15,549 nucleotides of DNA, taken from Flavisolibacter sp. Its GTDB lineage: Bacteria; Bacteroidota; Bacteroidia; Chitinophagales; Chitinophagaceae. Where the stretch lies: NCBI GenBank assembly GCA_013695175.1, contig JACDAZ010000489.1:1-15549 (forward strand), read 5' to 3'. The position numbers and the translations under genes were made by a program. Under the pieces are notes generated by a model. It had not been told where the DNA came from. It ran no database searches and saw nothing but the letters and a program-made list of their open reading frames with translations. How positions within the stretch are numbered: the stretch's first letter is position 1; each line of letters starts with the position of its first letter. This document shows positions 8,156-14,585 of the stretch, one piece after another.

Positions 8156-8184
8156 TTGTAAGGCTGCATCCATTGCCCTTACAA
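8156..8184. repeat. Hairpin spanning the stop codon of the ubiD-family gene
   Basis: TTGTAAGG (8156-8163) pairs perfectly with CCTTACAA (8177-8184), and a further GC/GC extension is possible if one C bulges. The stop codon (8179-8181) lies in one arm. On the minus strand the hairpin is followed by A-rich, not T-rich, sequence, so it is not a standard intrinsic terminator. It may protect the 3' end of the message. Confidence 0.35.
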
Positions 8185-10017
8185 TATCCCATGCAGGCTA
8201 CCTCCTTTTTCAAATATTCGATCAACCCGCTTTTCCACTGCCGGGCCTTTTATAAGTGGTGGCGCATGGTGCGGCTTTACCCTGGCATCTATTACCAATG
8301 GACCTTTGCACCCCCAGTGTTTAAATTCTGTAAAGGCCCCCACTCCATGAATATCATGTGAGGGATTGCAGCGGGTAAATGTCACCCACAAAAAGTTATT
8401 TAAAGTCTGGCTTATAAATGAACTATCATCACATAGTACAATAATAGGCACCGTCCCCAGTTCAGCTATTTTTCCTCTCAGCTGATCATCCAGTGCTTCT
8501 AGTTCATTTTGTACGTAATCATATGTGGTAAAAGGTCTTGCCTGTAAAGCCACCACCCCCGGAATACAAAGTTGCGGGTTAAAGAACTGCTGTAATTCAC
8601 TAAAAGCCTGCGGCACTGTGGTGCATAATTCACGCACCTTTTCACCATAAGCGGCAAAAACTACTTTGCTGCCGCTGTTCAAACTTTTTCCGGAATAATC
8701 CAGGGTGTCAATAGTAGTATTGGTGTAGAAATGAATGTCACGATCCGTATGTAACCGTTCCAGCACGTATTGAAAAAAAGGCTGTATGTGATGAGCCGAA
8801 ACTGCCTGCTGATCATCTGCCGTGATGAATAAGAATTTAGCCAGGCTTAGTTGTCCTGTACCTAATATATGATTCGCAATCGTTAAAAGCTCAGCCGGCT
8901 GTTTGGCGGGCATATAAGGAGTATATCTTTCACTACCCACAGCAAGCAACAACGGGTGTACACCGGCAGCATCTACAGCATTCACTTCTTTCAATCCAGG
9001 TATTTCATCTTTTAAAGCGTTGCCGGTTATTTCATGAATCAAGGCTCCAAATGAAGTGTCTTCCTGTGGCGGACGACCCACCACTGTAAAAGGCCAAATC
9101 GCATTCTCCCGTGCATAAACTTTATGCACCTTCATCAGCGGGAAGGGATGGGTAAGACTGTAATATCCCAGGTGATCGCCAAAAGGTCCTTCTGGTTTAT
9201 TTTCTCCGGGATGTACCACACCGGTAATTACAAAATCAGCATCAGTACTCAGGCAAAAACCATCTTCATACACATATCTAAAACGGCGTCCCCCCAACAA
9301 ACCGGCAAAGGTCATTTCGCTGATGCCTTCCGGCAAAGGCATGACGGCTGCAAGCGTGTGCGAAGGCGGACCACCCACAAAACAACTCACTTTTAAAGCT
9401 TGCCCAAGTTTAGTAGCCTTGGTTTGGTGTACTCCAATCCCACGATGCAACTGATAGTGCAATCCAATTTCTTTGTCTGTTTCATACTCATTTCCGTTAA
9501 GCTGAATACGGTACATACCCAGGTTGGCTTTCATGATACCCGGCTTCTCTACATCTTCAGTATATACCTGCGGCAGAGTAACAAATGCACCCCCATCATT
9601 GGGCCAGTGCTTTATGAGGGGCAGGTCCGAAATTCGGATTTGCTGGTGCAGAATGGGTTTACCGGATGGGTTTTTTAATGGCAATGCTTTCAAAGCAGCC
9701 AAACCCAGTGAAAAATTTTTGAAAGGTTGTTTTAAAGCTTTAACAGGGTCACTCCGATGTTCCAGCAGCCGCTGTATCTTTTCAAGCGTGTCGCGAAAGA
9801 GGAATTTGCTACGCTCCAGTGTTCCAAAAATATTGGATGCAGCACGAAACCGGGAGCCTTTTACCTGCTCAAATAAAAGAGCCGGTCCTCCTGCTTCGTA
9901 AACACGCAGGTGAATGGCTGCCATTTCCAGGTGAGGGTCTACTTCTTCTTTTATGCGTACCAGGTGCCGGTGCTTCTCCAGGTCAATCAAACATTCCTCC
10001 ATAGAACGATAGCCCAT
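8179..10017 (-). CDS. UbiD-family (prenylated-FMN) decarboxylase
   Basis: UbiD enzymes reversibly decarboxylate aromatic or unsaturated acids using prenylated FMN. The 612-residue product carries family motifs across its length: MKANLGMYRIQL (about 162-173, with the conserved Arg), GLHYQLHRGIGVH, GGPPSHTLAAVMPLPEG, EMTFAGLLGG, and EGPFGDHLGYY (about 276-286) holding conserved acidic residues; later SFGALIHEITG and GTGQLSLAKFLFITADD. Bacteroidota are generally menaquinone users, so a role in ubiquinone synthesis is unlikely. A menaquinone (futalosine-type) decarboxylase or a catabolic decarboxylase is more plausible. No UbiX prenyltransferase is nearby. The frame opens at a TTG (10023), but I prefer the ATG at 10017, giving MGYRSMEECLIDLEKH. 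The gene looks clearly GC-richer than pheT (sampled lines about 53-55% versus about 25%), hinting at a different history. It has no obvious operon partner. Confidence 0.9.
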   Translation of the reverse strand: MGYRSMEECLIDLEKHRHLVRIKEEVDPHLEMAAIHLRVYEAGGPALLFEQVKGSRFRAASNIFGTLERSKFLFRDTLEKIQRLLEHRSDPVKALKQPFKNFSLGLAALKALPLKNPSGKPILHQQIRISDLPLIKHWPNDGGAFVTLPQVYTEDVEKPGIMKANLGMYRIQLNGNEYETDKEIGLHYQLHRGIGVHQTKATKLGQALKVSCFVGGPPSHTLAAVMPLPEGISEMTFAGLLGGRRFRYVYEDGFCLSTDADFVITGVVHPGENKPEGPFGDHLGYYSLTHPFPLMKVHKVYARENAIWPFTVVGRPPQEDTSFGALIHEITGNALKDEIPGLKEVNAVDAAGVHPLLLAVGSERYTPYMPAKQPAELLTIANHILGTGQLSLAKFLFITADDQQAVSAHHIQPFFQYVLERLHTDRDIHFYTNTTIDTLDYSGKSLNSGSKVVFAAYGEKVRELCTTVPQAFSELQQFFNPQLCIPGVVALQARPFTTYDYVQNELEALDDQLRGKIAELGTVPIIVLCDDSSFISQTLNNFLWVTFTRCNPSHDIHGVGAFTEFKHWGCKGPLVIDARVKPHHAPPLIKGPAVEKRVDRIFEKGGSLHGIL

Positions 10018-10222
10018 AGCCAAACAAATTTGTAATTAGTGGAAAAGTATAAAAATACAGCATAAGAATATTGTCTGCCTTTTATTGCTTTGTAATGGTG
10101 ATGCTGGAGGTATATAAATCAAAGTCTCTTTAACAATTGAAACAGTATTTGTCTCTTACTTTCAGAAGAATATAAATTTTAAAATTACTTTCTAAGACCA
10201 TAATGCCATGTTGTGCAAACTC

Positions 10223-10522
10223 CTATTTTTCCATTTGGGATTTCAGGTCCATTCTTTGGTGGAGTATTCTAATAATCTCGATGTCGCCTGATTGATTAAT
10301 TCTATAGAAGACAATGTGTTTACCCACACGAAGTCCTAAAACAGCATTGTCAATTTCATGATAGTTATTTCCAAGCTCTGGATTTTTACAAATCTCTTGA
10401 AAAGACCTGATCAAAAGTTCATAGTACCTATCAGCCTGGCTTTCTGACCAAACCTCATAAGTATACTCCCAAATTTGGGAAAGGTCTTCGACTGCCTTGT
10501 TGGTTAGGAAATACTTAACCAT
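10223..10522 (-). CDS. parE: ParE-type toxin of the RelE/ParE superfamily
   Basis: The 99-residue product has the RelE/ParE fold pattern: an opening beta strand VKYFLTNKAVEDL, two helices (IWEYTYEVWSESQADRYYELLIRSFQEIC), then ELG..Y..I...VLGLRVGKHIVFYRIN and the terminal strand IEIIRILHQRMD. The Arg in GLRVGKHIVFYR and the RILHQRMD ending are typical of ParE toxins, which poison DNA gyrase; RelE relatives instead cleave mRNA at the ribosome. The target is inferred from the ParD-like partner rather than shown. Its ATG overlaps the end of the antitoxin gene by 8 bases, the usual arrangement with the antitoxin translated first. There is no sign of truncation. The pair stands alone between the ubiD-family gene and the eroded region before rplS. 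Confidence 0.9.
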   Translation of the reverse strand: MVKYFLTNKAVEDLSQIWEYTYEVWSESQADRYYELLIRSFQEICKNPELGNNYHEIDNAVLGLRVGKHIVFYRINQSGDIEIIRILHQRMDLKSQMEK

Positions 10523-10766
10523 TTCTTTTTTTACCAGCTTTTATTATTTCCAAATGTTTCTTAGGATTAAATCTTTTTGAAATGCCACTGTCTATTCCGT
10601 CCTGAATTGCGTTTTTCAAAGCTGCAATTCTGTTTTCATCTTCTTCCAGGAGCCTCAAGCCGGCACGAATAACTTCACTAGCGTTCTTGTACCTGCCCTC
10701 AGCAATTCTGTTTTGGACAAAACCCTCGAAATAGTCACCCAGCGAAACAGATGTATTTCGTCCCAT
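10515..10766 (-). CDS. parD: ParD-type antitoxin, ribbon-helix-helix
   Basis: The 83-residue antitoxin pairs with the ParE-type toxin directly downstream. Residues 1-50 fit the ribbon-helix-helix DNA-binding domain: MGRNTSVSLGDYFEGFVQNRIAEG as strand plus first helix, then RYKNASEVIRAGLRLLEEDE, the hallmark second helix. The C-terminal part (about 51-83), ending in a basic tail, would wrap around and neutralise the toxin. Such antitoxins usually repress their own operon, and a perfect inverted repeat lies 22-38 bases upstream of the start, over a -7-like box. The ATG at 10766 gives a full-length family product. Confidence 0.9.
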   Translation of the reverse strand: MGRNTSVSLGDYFEGFVQNRIAEGRYKNASEVIRAGLRLLEEDENRIAALKNAIQDGIDSGISKRFNPKKHLEIIKAGKKRNG

Positions 10767-10780
10767 AATCTAAAATTTTT

Positions 10781-10805
10781 GTATAAAGTTACCAAAAATT
10801 GGTAA
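10781..10805 (-). promoter_or_regulatory. parDE promoter and probable operator
   Basis: TTACCAA (10789-10795) and TTGGTAA (10799-10805) are perfect inverted arms around AAA. On the minus strand TAACTTTA, which overlaps one arm, resembles the -7 box TAnnTTTG with one change and lies about 20 bases before the parD ATG. A repeat covering the promoter is what an autorepressing ParD-ParE complex would bind. Binding is inferred. Confidence 0.5.
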
Positions 10806-11004
10806 TTACTGAAAGTGTCTCTTGAACTTTAGTCAGAGCAGGATTTCGCACAAAGACAGTTGATCAACAAAGGGTGATCATTTTAACTCTTAGTTCAATC
10901 GAGAAGGGCATGCAGTGTTATACAGATGATTTGTAAGGCGATAAAAACTTGAATGGAAAAGTCTTTGAATGGAAAATTGTAAGAAAAACTGAAAAAGTTG
11001 TTTT
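10806..11004. other. Non-coding stretch between the parDE operator and the eroded ORF
   Basis: No intact gene is visible. Short open stretches occur on both strands, among them MPFSIELRVKMITLC (minus strand, from 10911, then a stop), but none is convincing. A 12-base direct repeat TTGAATGGAAAA occurs at 10949-10960 and 10965-10976. The 10-base palindrome GTTGATCAAC lies near 10859-10868. The pattern is that of decaying sequence. Confidence 0.4.
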
Positions 11005-11259
11005 TCAAATCACATTATCATAACAGCTTTGCAGTTCCTGTACTTTAAAAGTTTTTAGATAAAATCTGCCTGTAGCATCTAAGTGAAGGGTGTCAGTTAA
11101 TGGTAGTCCATATTTGTCCAAAATGTGATTTTCAAATATTTTTCAGTGGAGTTGTAATTATTTCTTTGATGATAAAAGGCACAGCTTTAATTTTTTCTTG
11201 ATATAATTTTACCCCTGGGAATTAGGCAAACCAGCACCTTTAAACTGCAATAATTTCAT
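11005..11259 (-). pseudogene. Eroded small ORF of unknown family
   Basis: An ATG at 11259 and a TGA at 11005-11007 are in the same frame, 85 codons apart, but that frame is broken. It reads MKLLQFKGAGLPNSQG and stops. A second frame is open for VKLYQEKIKAVPFIIKEIIT and a few more codons. The first frame then resumes with KIFENHILDKYGLPLTDT and stays open to the final stop, reading LHLDATGRFYLKTF on the way. Two compensating indels would rejoin the pieces into one product of about 80 residues. I do not recognise the family. In AT-rich DNA a 45-codon open run can occur by chance, so the call is tentative; base-calling errors in an intact gene are another explanation. Confidence 0.33.
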
Positions 11260-11319
11260 AAAATAGTAGTTTAATCTATACCAACCCCATTTCGCAAACT
11301 AAAAATCCATTTTTTCTCC

Positions 11320-11327
11320 TACCTTTG
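11320..11327 (+). promoter_or_regulatory. Putative -7 promoter box for rplS
   Basis: TACCTTTG matches TAnnTTTG exactly and ends 20 bases before the rplS ATG. No good -33 TTG is seen at the expected distance. Confidence 0.45.
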
Positions 11328-11347
11328 CCGTCCTAAAATTTCATGTT

Positions 11348-11719
11348 ATGAACCCCGCTGTACAATACGTTCACGAGCAGCTAACTCCTAAAAAAGAATT
11401 TCCAAAGTTTAAAGCCGGTGATAATATCACTGTTAATTATAAAATTATAGAAGGTAGTAAAGAGCGTATTCAGTCTTTTAAAGGAGATGTGATCAAGGCA
11501 CAAGGTGAAGGTTCTACTGCCACTTTTACTGTTCGTAAAATCTCGGACGGTATAGGTGTAGAAAGATTATTTCCTTTTTATTCTCCTAATATTGATTCTA
11601 TTGTTTTAAATAAATCAGGTAGAGTACGTCGAGCTAAAATTTTCTACCAGCGTGAGCGTAGTGGTAAGAGTGCAAGGATCCAGGAAAAGAAAAGAGCTAC
11701 ACACCTGGAGAAGGCATAA
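11348..11719 (+). CDS. rplS: Large ribosomal subunit protein bL19
   Basis: bL19 sits at the 30S-50S interface of the ribosome. The 123-residue product is slightly longer than the usual 115 or so because of a basic C-terminal tail. Recognisable segments are VQYVHEQL at the start, KFKAGDNITVNYKIIEG, ERIQSFKGDVIKAQGEG, TFTVRKISDGIGVERLFPFYSPNI, and VRRAKIFYQRERSGKSARI, which is the family signature region. The ATG at 11348 gives the normal N-terminus. The gene is monocistronic by appearance: a -7 box lies just upstream and a strong terminator follows within 16 bases of the stop. Confidence 0.97.
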   Translation: MNPAVQYVHEQLTPKKEFPKFKAGDNITVNYKIIEGSKERIQSFKGDVIKAQGEGSTATFTVRKISDGIGVERLFPFYSPNIDSIVLNKSGRVRRAKIFYQRERSGKSARIQEKKRATHLEKA

Positions 11720-11734
11720 GCTAGTTATATTATT

Positions 11735-11768
11735 AAAAAGCGGGAGAAATCACTTCCGCTTTTTTTTA
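11735..11768 (+). terminator. Intrinsic terminator after rplS
   Basis: AAGCGGGA (11738-11745) pairs with TTCCGCTT (11754-11761), eight pairs with one G-T wobble, around an 8-base loop. An A-run precedes it and a T-run of eight follows. It begins 16 bases after the rplS stop. Its T-run abuts the proposed -33 element of tatA. Confidence 0.85.
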
Positions 11769-11796
11769 TTGTTAAGCTTGTTTTCTAATACCTTTG
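11769..11796 (+). promoter_or_regulatory. Putative promoter for tatA
   Basis: TTG at 11769-11771, a 17-base spacer and TACCTTTG at 11789-11796 fit the Bacteroidota -33/-7 arrangement well, making this the best promoter candidate in the window. The -7 box ends 30 bases before the tatA ATG. Confidence 0.55.
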
Positions 11797-11826
11797 TATT
11801 ATTCATCAATCAATTAAATTCATTTT

Positions 11827-12033
11827 ATGAGCCTAGGCTGGAATGAGATTCTATTAATCCTTGTACTTGTACTCCTTTTATTTGGAGGTAAAAAAATTCC
11901 TGAACTTATGAGGGGTTTAGGCAAGGGTGTAAGAGAATTCAATGATGCTAAGAATACAATACGCAGGGAAGTAGAAGAAGGCATTTCTGAAAAGGAAGGC
12001 CAAAAAACGACAAGCTCTACTACTACTCCGTAA
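11827..12033 (+). CDS. tatA: Sec-independent translocase protein TatA/TatE
   Basis: TatA oligomers form the protein-conducting part of the twin-arginine pathway, which exports folded proteins across the inner membrane. The 68-residue product has the family layout: a short N-terminus, a single membrane helix about 5-19 ([12 protein letters not shown]), then [24 protein letters not shown], the amphipathic helix with its conserved Phe-Gly hinge and the KIPEL motif. A charged tail ending in Ser and Thr follows. No tatC or tatB is present in the window, so the other components are encoded elsewhere. Promoter and terminator candidates on each side suggest a single-gene transcript. Confidence 0.95.
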   Translation: MSLGWNEILLILVLVLLLFGGKKIPELMRGLGKGVREFNDAKNTIRREVEEGISEKEGQKTTSSTTTP

Positions 12034-12078
12034 TAGTATGCTGCCTCTCCTTGTTAACACCTTGATCATTAATATTTT

Positions 12079-12126
12079 AGACAGTTTATATCATGCTTTT
12101 GCAAGATTATTCAGCTGTCTTTTTTC
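12079..12126 (+). terminator. Possible terminator after tatA
   Basis: AGACAG (12079-12084) pairs with CTGTCT (12115-12120) and is followed at once by TTTTT. The 30-base loop is long, although a small inner stem TGC-TTTT-GCA can form inside it. The position 46 bases after the tatA stop is suitable, but the structure is weaker than the other terminators here. Confidence 0.4.
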
Positions 12127-12171
12127 ATATAATCCTAACAGTTTTTGATGCTTTAGCACCACATTTAGTGG

Positions 12172-12179
12172 TATCTTCG
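12172..12179 (+). promoter_or_regulatory. Putative -7 promoter box for the lytic transglycosylase
   Basis: TATCTTCG is one base from TAnnTTTG and is identical to the box before rny, including the following CC. It lies 82 bases upstream of the ATG at 12262. Confidence 0.38.
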
Positions 12180-12261
12180 CCACGCTTTTAGCAGTAACTG
12201 AACTAACAATAAAGTTGCGATTGATTTCCGTGTGATTTGGCTCACTATCTAAAAATAGTTA

Positions 12262-13290
12262 ATGAAAAAACTTTTATTGTTGACTTCCCTTCCCGTAACA
12301 GCGTTCTTATCTTCTTTTGCAGGTAAAACACAAGGACATGGAGATGTAATGTATACCATTAAAGACTCCATTATTCATGAGGAAGTGTTGTTAGCGAATC
12401 CTAAAACTGCCTTCAAAGATCTTTTCGAAACTTCTTCTTCTGAATCCTATGATGTAAAGTTGAATCCACAAGCAGTTTCATTTGTACAAAGCTATATGGT
12501 ATCAAACAGTAAGAAACTGAATGATATGAAGAGATGGGGTAAGCGTCATTTTGATATGATGGATAATGTTCTCAATAGATATGGCATCCCTTCTGAATTA
12601 AAATACCTGGCTGTTATTGAATCAGATCTTAAAACACATGCTGTATCATGGGCAGGTGCTGTTGGTCCCTGGCAATTTATGCCTGCTACCGCACGCTTAA
12701 TGGGATTGTCTGTAAATGGTAAAGTTGACGAGCGTAAAGATTTTACTAAAAGCACACATGCTGCTGCACGTTACTTAAACAACTTATACAAATTATACAA
12801 TGACTGGCTTTTAGTTATTGCAGCTTATAATGGTGGACCGGGTAATGTAAATGCTGCCATTAAAAAAAGTGGTAGCCGCAACTTTTGGAAACTACAAAAT
12901 CATCTTCCTGCAGAATCGCGTAAGCATGTAAAGAAATTTATTGCTACTCATTATATAATGGAAGGAGATGGAAGTTTAGCAACGCTTACCAGGCAGGAAA
13001 CTGATGCATTAAAAATGGAACCTAAGTCTGTTGCTGATGTTGCCACTTCTACACCTGATACTGAAGTAACTCATATTACAGGAAAATATAATTCTCATGT
13101 AATGGCTCAAACCTTACAAATGGATTTAAATGAATTTAACAGGTTAAACCCGGGTTTTGATAAACACATGTCATCTTCAGGATCTTATAATCTAAGATTA
13201 CCCACAGAAAAAGTTTTAATGTTTCAGGCCTCTAAACCACAAATTTTAGAGAAGTCAGTGAAATTAATGTTAGCCAAAAACGGACGATAA
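12262..13290 (+). CDS. Secreted lytic transglycosylase, SLT family (MltD-like)
   Basis: Lytic transglycosylases cleave the MurNAc-GlcNAc bond of peptidoglycan, leaving 1,6-anhydro ends, during wall growth or remodelling. The 342-residue product starts with a signal peptide (MKKLLLLTSLPVTAFLSSFAG), so it acts in the periplasm. I see no lipobox cysteine. The SLT domain covers about residues 95-235: catalytic Glu120 in YLAVIESDLKTHAVS, then AGAVGPWQFMPATARLMG (131-148), and AAYNGGPGN (187-195). These are the standard GH23 motifs. A segment around 270-325 (ITGKYNSHVMAQTLQMDLNEF, LNPGF, YNLRLP) resembles a divergent LysM peptidoglycan-binding repeat, as in MltD. It converges on pabB with only 30 bases between the stops, and a shared hairpin terminates both. 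Confidence 0.94.
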   Translation: MKKLLLLTSLPVTAFLSSFAGKTQGHGDVMYTIKDSIIHEEVLLANPKTAFKDLFETSSSESYDVKLNPQAVSFVQSYMVSNSKKLNDMKRWGKRHFDMMDNVLNRYGIPSELKYLAVIESDLKTHAVSWAGAVGPWQFMPATARLMGLSVNGKVDERKDFTKSTHAAARYLNNLYKLYNDWLLVIAAYNGGPGNVNAAIKKSGSRNFWKLQNHLPAESRKHVKKFIATHYIMEGDGSLATLTRQETDALKMEPKSVADVATSTPDTEVTHITGKYNSHVMAQTLQMDLNEFNRLNPGFDKHMSSSGSYNLRLPTEKVLMFQASKPQILEKSVKLMLAKNGR

Positions 13291-13305
13291 ATTAATTTAT
13301 ATTAC

Positions 13306-13342
13306 AAAAAAGTGTTGATCTTATCCGGTCAGCACTTTTTTT
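13306..13342. terminator. Bidirectional terminator between the transglycosylase and pabB
   Basis: AAAAAAGTGTTGA (13306-13318) pairs with TCAGCACTTTTTTT (13329-13342) with one G-T wobble and a 10-base loop. Both strands end in a T-run. The hairpin starts 15 bases past the transglycosylase stop, and its right arm and loop lie inside the last codons of pabB, whose Lys-Lys-Val-Leu-Thr ending is encoded by the arm. Confidence 0.82.
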
Positions 13343-14529
13343 ATGGCTTCACCTTTCAGCTTACATTCCTCCCACTCTTTTTCTGGATTGCTATAAATAG
13401 TAATACCGGAACCTACCTGGTAAGATAAATATTGCGACTTAGCGTTGTACATAATACTACGTATCACAACATTAAAATCAAAATCTCCATTTGGTGCAAT
13501 GTATCCTACAGCCCCTGAAAAAATCCCTCTTAAACTTTTTTCATATTGCTCAATCAGCTGCATAACTCTTTTTTTGGGTGCGCCCGTCATAGAACCCATA
13601 GGAAATGTAGCCCTGATAATTTCTTCAAAAGACACTCCTTTATTTAATTTGCCTTTGATGGTTGAAATCATTTGATGAACCTGCGGAAATGTATAAATTC
13701 CAAATAATTCTTCAACTACCACACTGCCTTCTTCACAAACTTTAGAAAGATCATTTCTTACAAGGTCAACTACCATCACATTTTCAGCCCTTTCTTTTTC
13801 ATTTTTATAAAGCTCCTGTTTTATGATTTCATCTTCAGCAGCACCGGAGCCTCTTTTAGCTGTACCCTTCATAGGTTGAGAAATAATAAATTCATCATTT
13901 TTTTGAATGAATCTTTCAGGGCTTGCACAAATGAGATAAGAGCCTTCAGTTTTGTACAAAGCAGAGAAAGGATTAGGCGACAGATCGATCAGCCGTGAAT
14001 AAACAGAAACAGGATCAATTGAAACATTTTCTGCAAAGAACTCATGGCAAAAATTTATTTCATAACAATCACCTAATTGTATATGGTGTTTCAAATTTTT
14101 TATAGCAGATATATATTCTTCTTTTGATAGTTTATTTTGAATATTGATTTTTTTAGAAGTGAGTGGACCGGCAGGATCTTGATTTATAATTTCATCATAT
14201 ATACGCCCCGGTTCAGGTGCTTGAATAGTTAACTGCCCGTTCTGCACAAAAAGAAGTACCTGCGGTTTGAAAAAAAAGAATTCCTGAAAACCTAATTTAT
14301 TTTCTTTACCGGATTTTATGTCCACGAACTGATCACCTAACTCATATGAAAGATGTCCAAAGCTCCAGTTGCCTTCTTCGATAAATCTGTCAATTAAATT
14401 AAAATCAATTTTTGAAGAACTTGATGATGCACCGGCAGCAACTAAACATTCAAATTGGTGAGGCTGTACCTGGTATTGTTGATTATCTAAAAAACAAAAG
14501 ATGTTGAACTGTTTTAACCAGCTCAACAT
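13321..14529 (-). CDS. pabB: Aminodeoxychorismate synthase component I
   Basis: Converts chorismate and amide nitrogen to 4-amino-4-deoxychorismate, the precursor of p-aminobenzoate and folate. The chorismate-binding domain fills the C-terminal two thirds. Key motifs (numbered from the ATG at 14529) are PMKGTAKRG at about 219-227, DLVRNDLSKV at about 255-264, FPMGSMTGAPK at about 309-319 and VGSGITIYSNPEKEWEECKLK near the end. The Lys in PMKGT marks PabB; anthranilate synthase TrpE usually has Ala there. No amidotransferase (PabA) gene is nearby. I prefer the ATG at 14529 (402 residues, starting MLSWLKQFNIFCFLDN). A TTG at 14577 in the same frame would add 16 residues and nearly abut the upstream gene. 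The start region lies inside a 17-bp inverted repeat with terminator form, so start choice and expression deserve checking. Confidence 0.92.
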   Translation of the reverse strand: MLSWLKQFNIFCFLDNQQYQVQPHQFECLVAAGASSSSSKIDFNLIDRFIEEGNWSFGHLSYELGDQFVDIKSGKENKLGFQEFFFFKPQVLLFVQNGQLTIQAPEPGRIYDEIINQDPAGPLTSKKINIQNKLSKEEYISAIKNLKHHIQLGDCYEINFCHEFFAENVSIDPVSVYSRLIDLSPNPFSALYKTEGSYLICASPERFIQKNDEFIISQPMKGTAKRGSGAAEDEIIKQELYKNEKERAENVMVVDLVRNDLSKVCEEGSVVVEELFGIYTFPQVHQMISTIKGKLNKGVSFEEIIRATFPMGSMTGAPKKRVMQLIEQYEKSLRGIFSGAVGYIAPNGDFDFNVVIRSIMYNAKSQYLSYQVGSGITIYSNPEKEWEECKLKGEAIKKVLTG

Positions 14530-14539
14530 CTTTTGTTTT
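14489..14539. terminator. Terminator-like 17-bp inverted repeat at the 5' end of pabB
   Basis: Arms 14491-14507 and 14523-14539 are perfectly complementary over 17 bases. After one A-C mismatch three more pairs (CTG/CAG) close a 7-base loop. Each strand shows a GATGTTGA/TCAACATC core followed by TTTTGTTTT, the shape of an intrinsic terminator in both directions. On the pabB strand it begins 46 bases after the stop of the acidic-protein gene and its 5' arm contains the likely pabB ATG (14527-14529). It may terminate the upstream transcript, attenuate pabB, or hide the start codon. Confidence 0.6.
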
Positions 14540-14585
14540 AATAATATCGTATCGGTAATGGAAAAATGCGTATTCAATCAATTAT

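Noticed and set aside
10864..10911. Minus-strand fragment MPFSIELRVKMITLC, loosely like a transposase helix-turn-helix start
   Set aside because: It is only 15 codons before a stop, with no inverted repeats, target duplication or other transposase motifs nearby.
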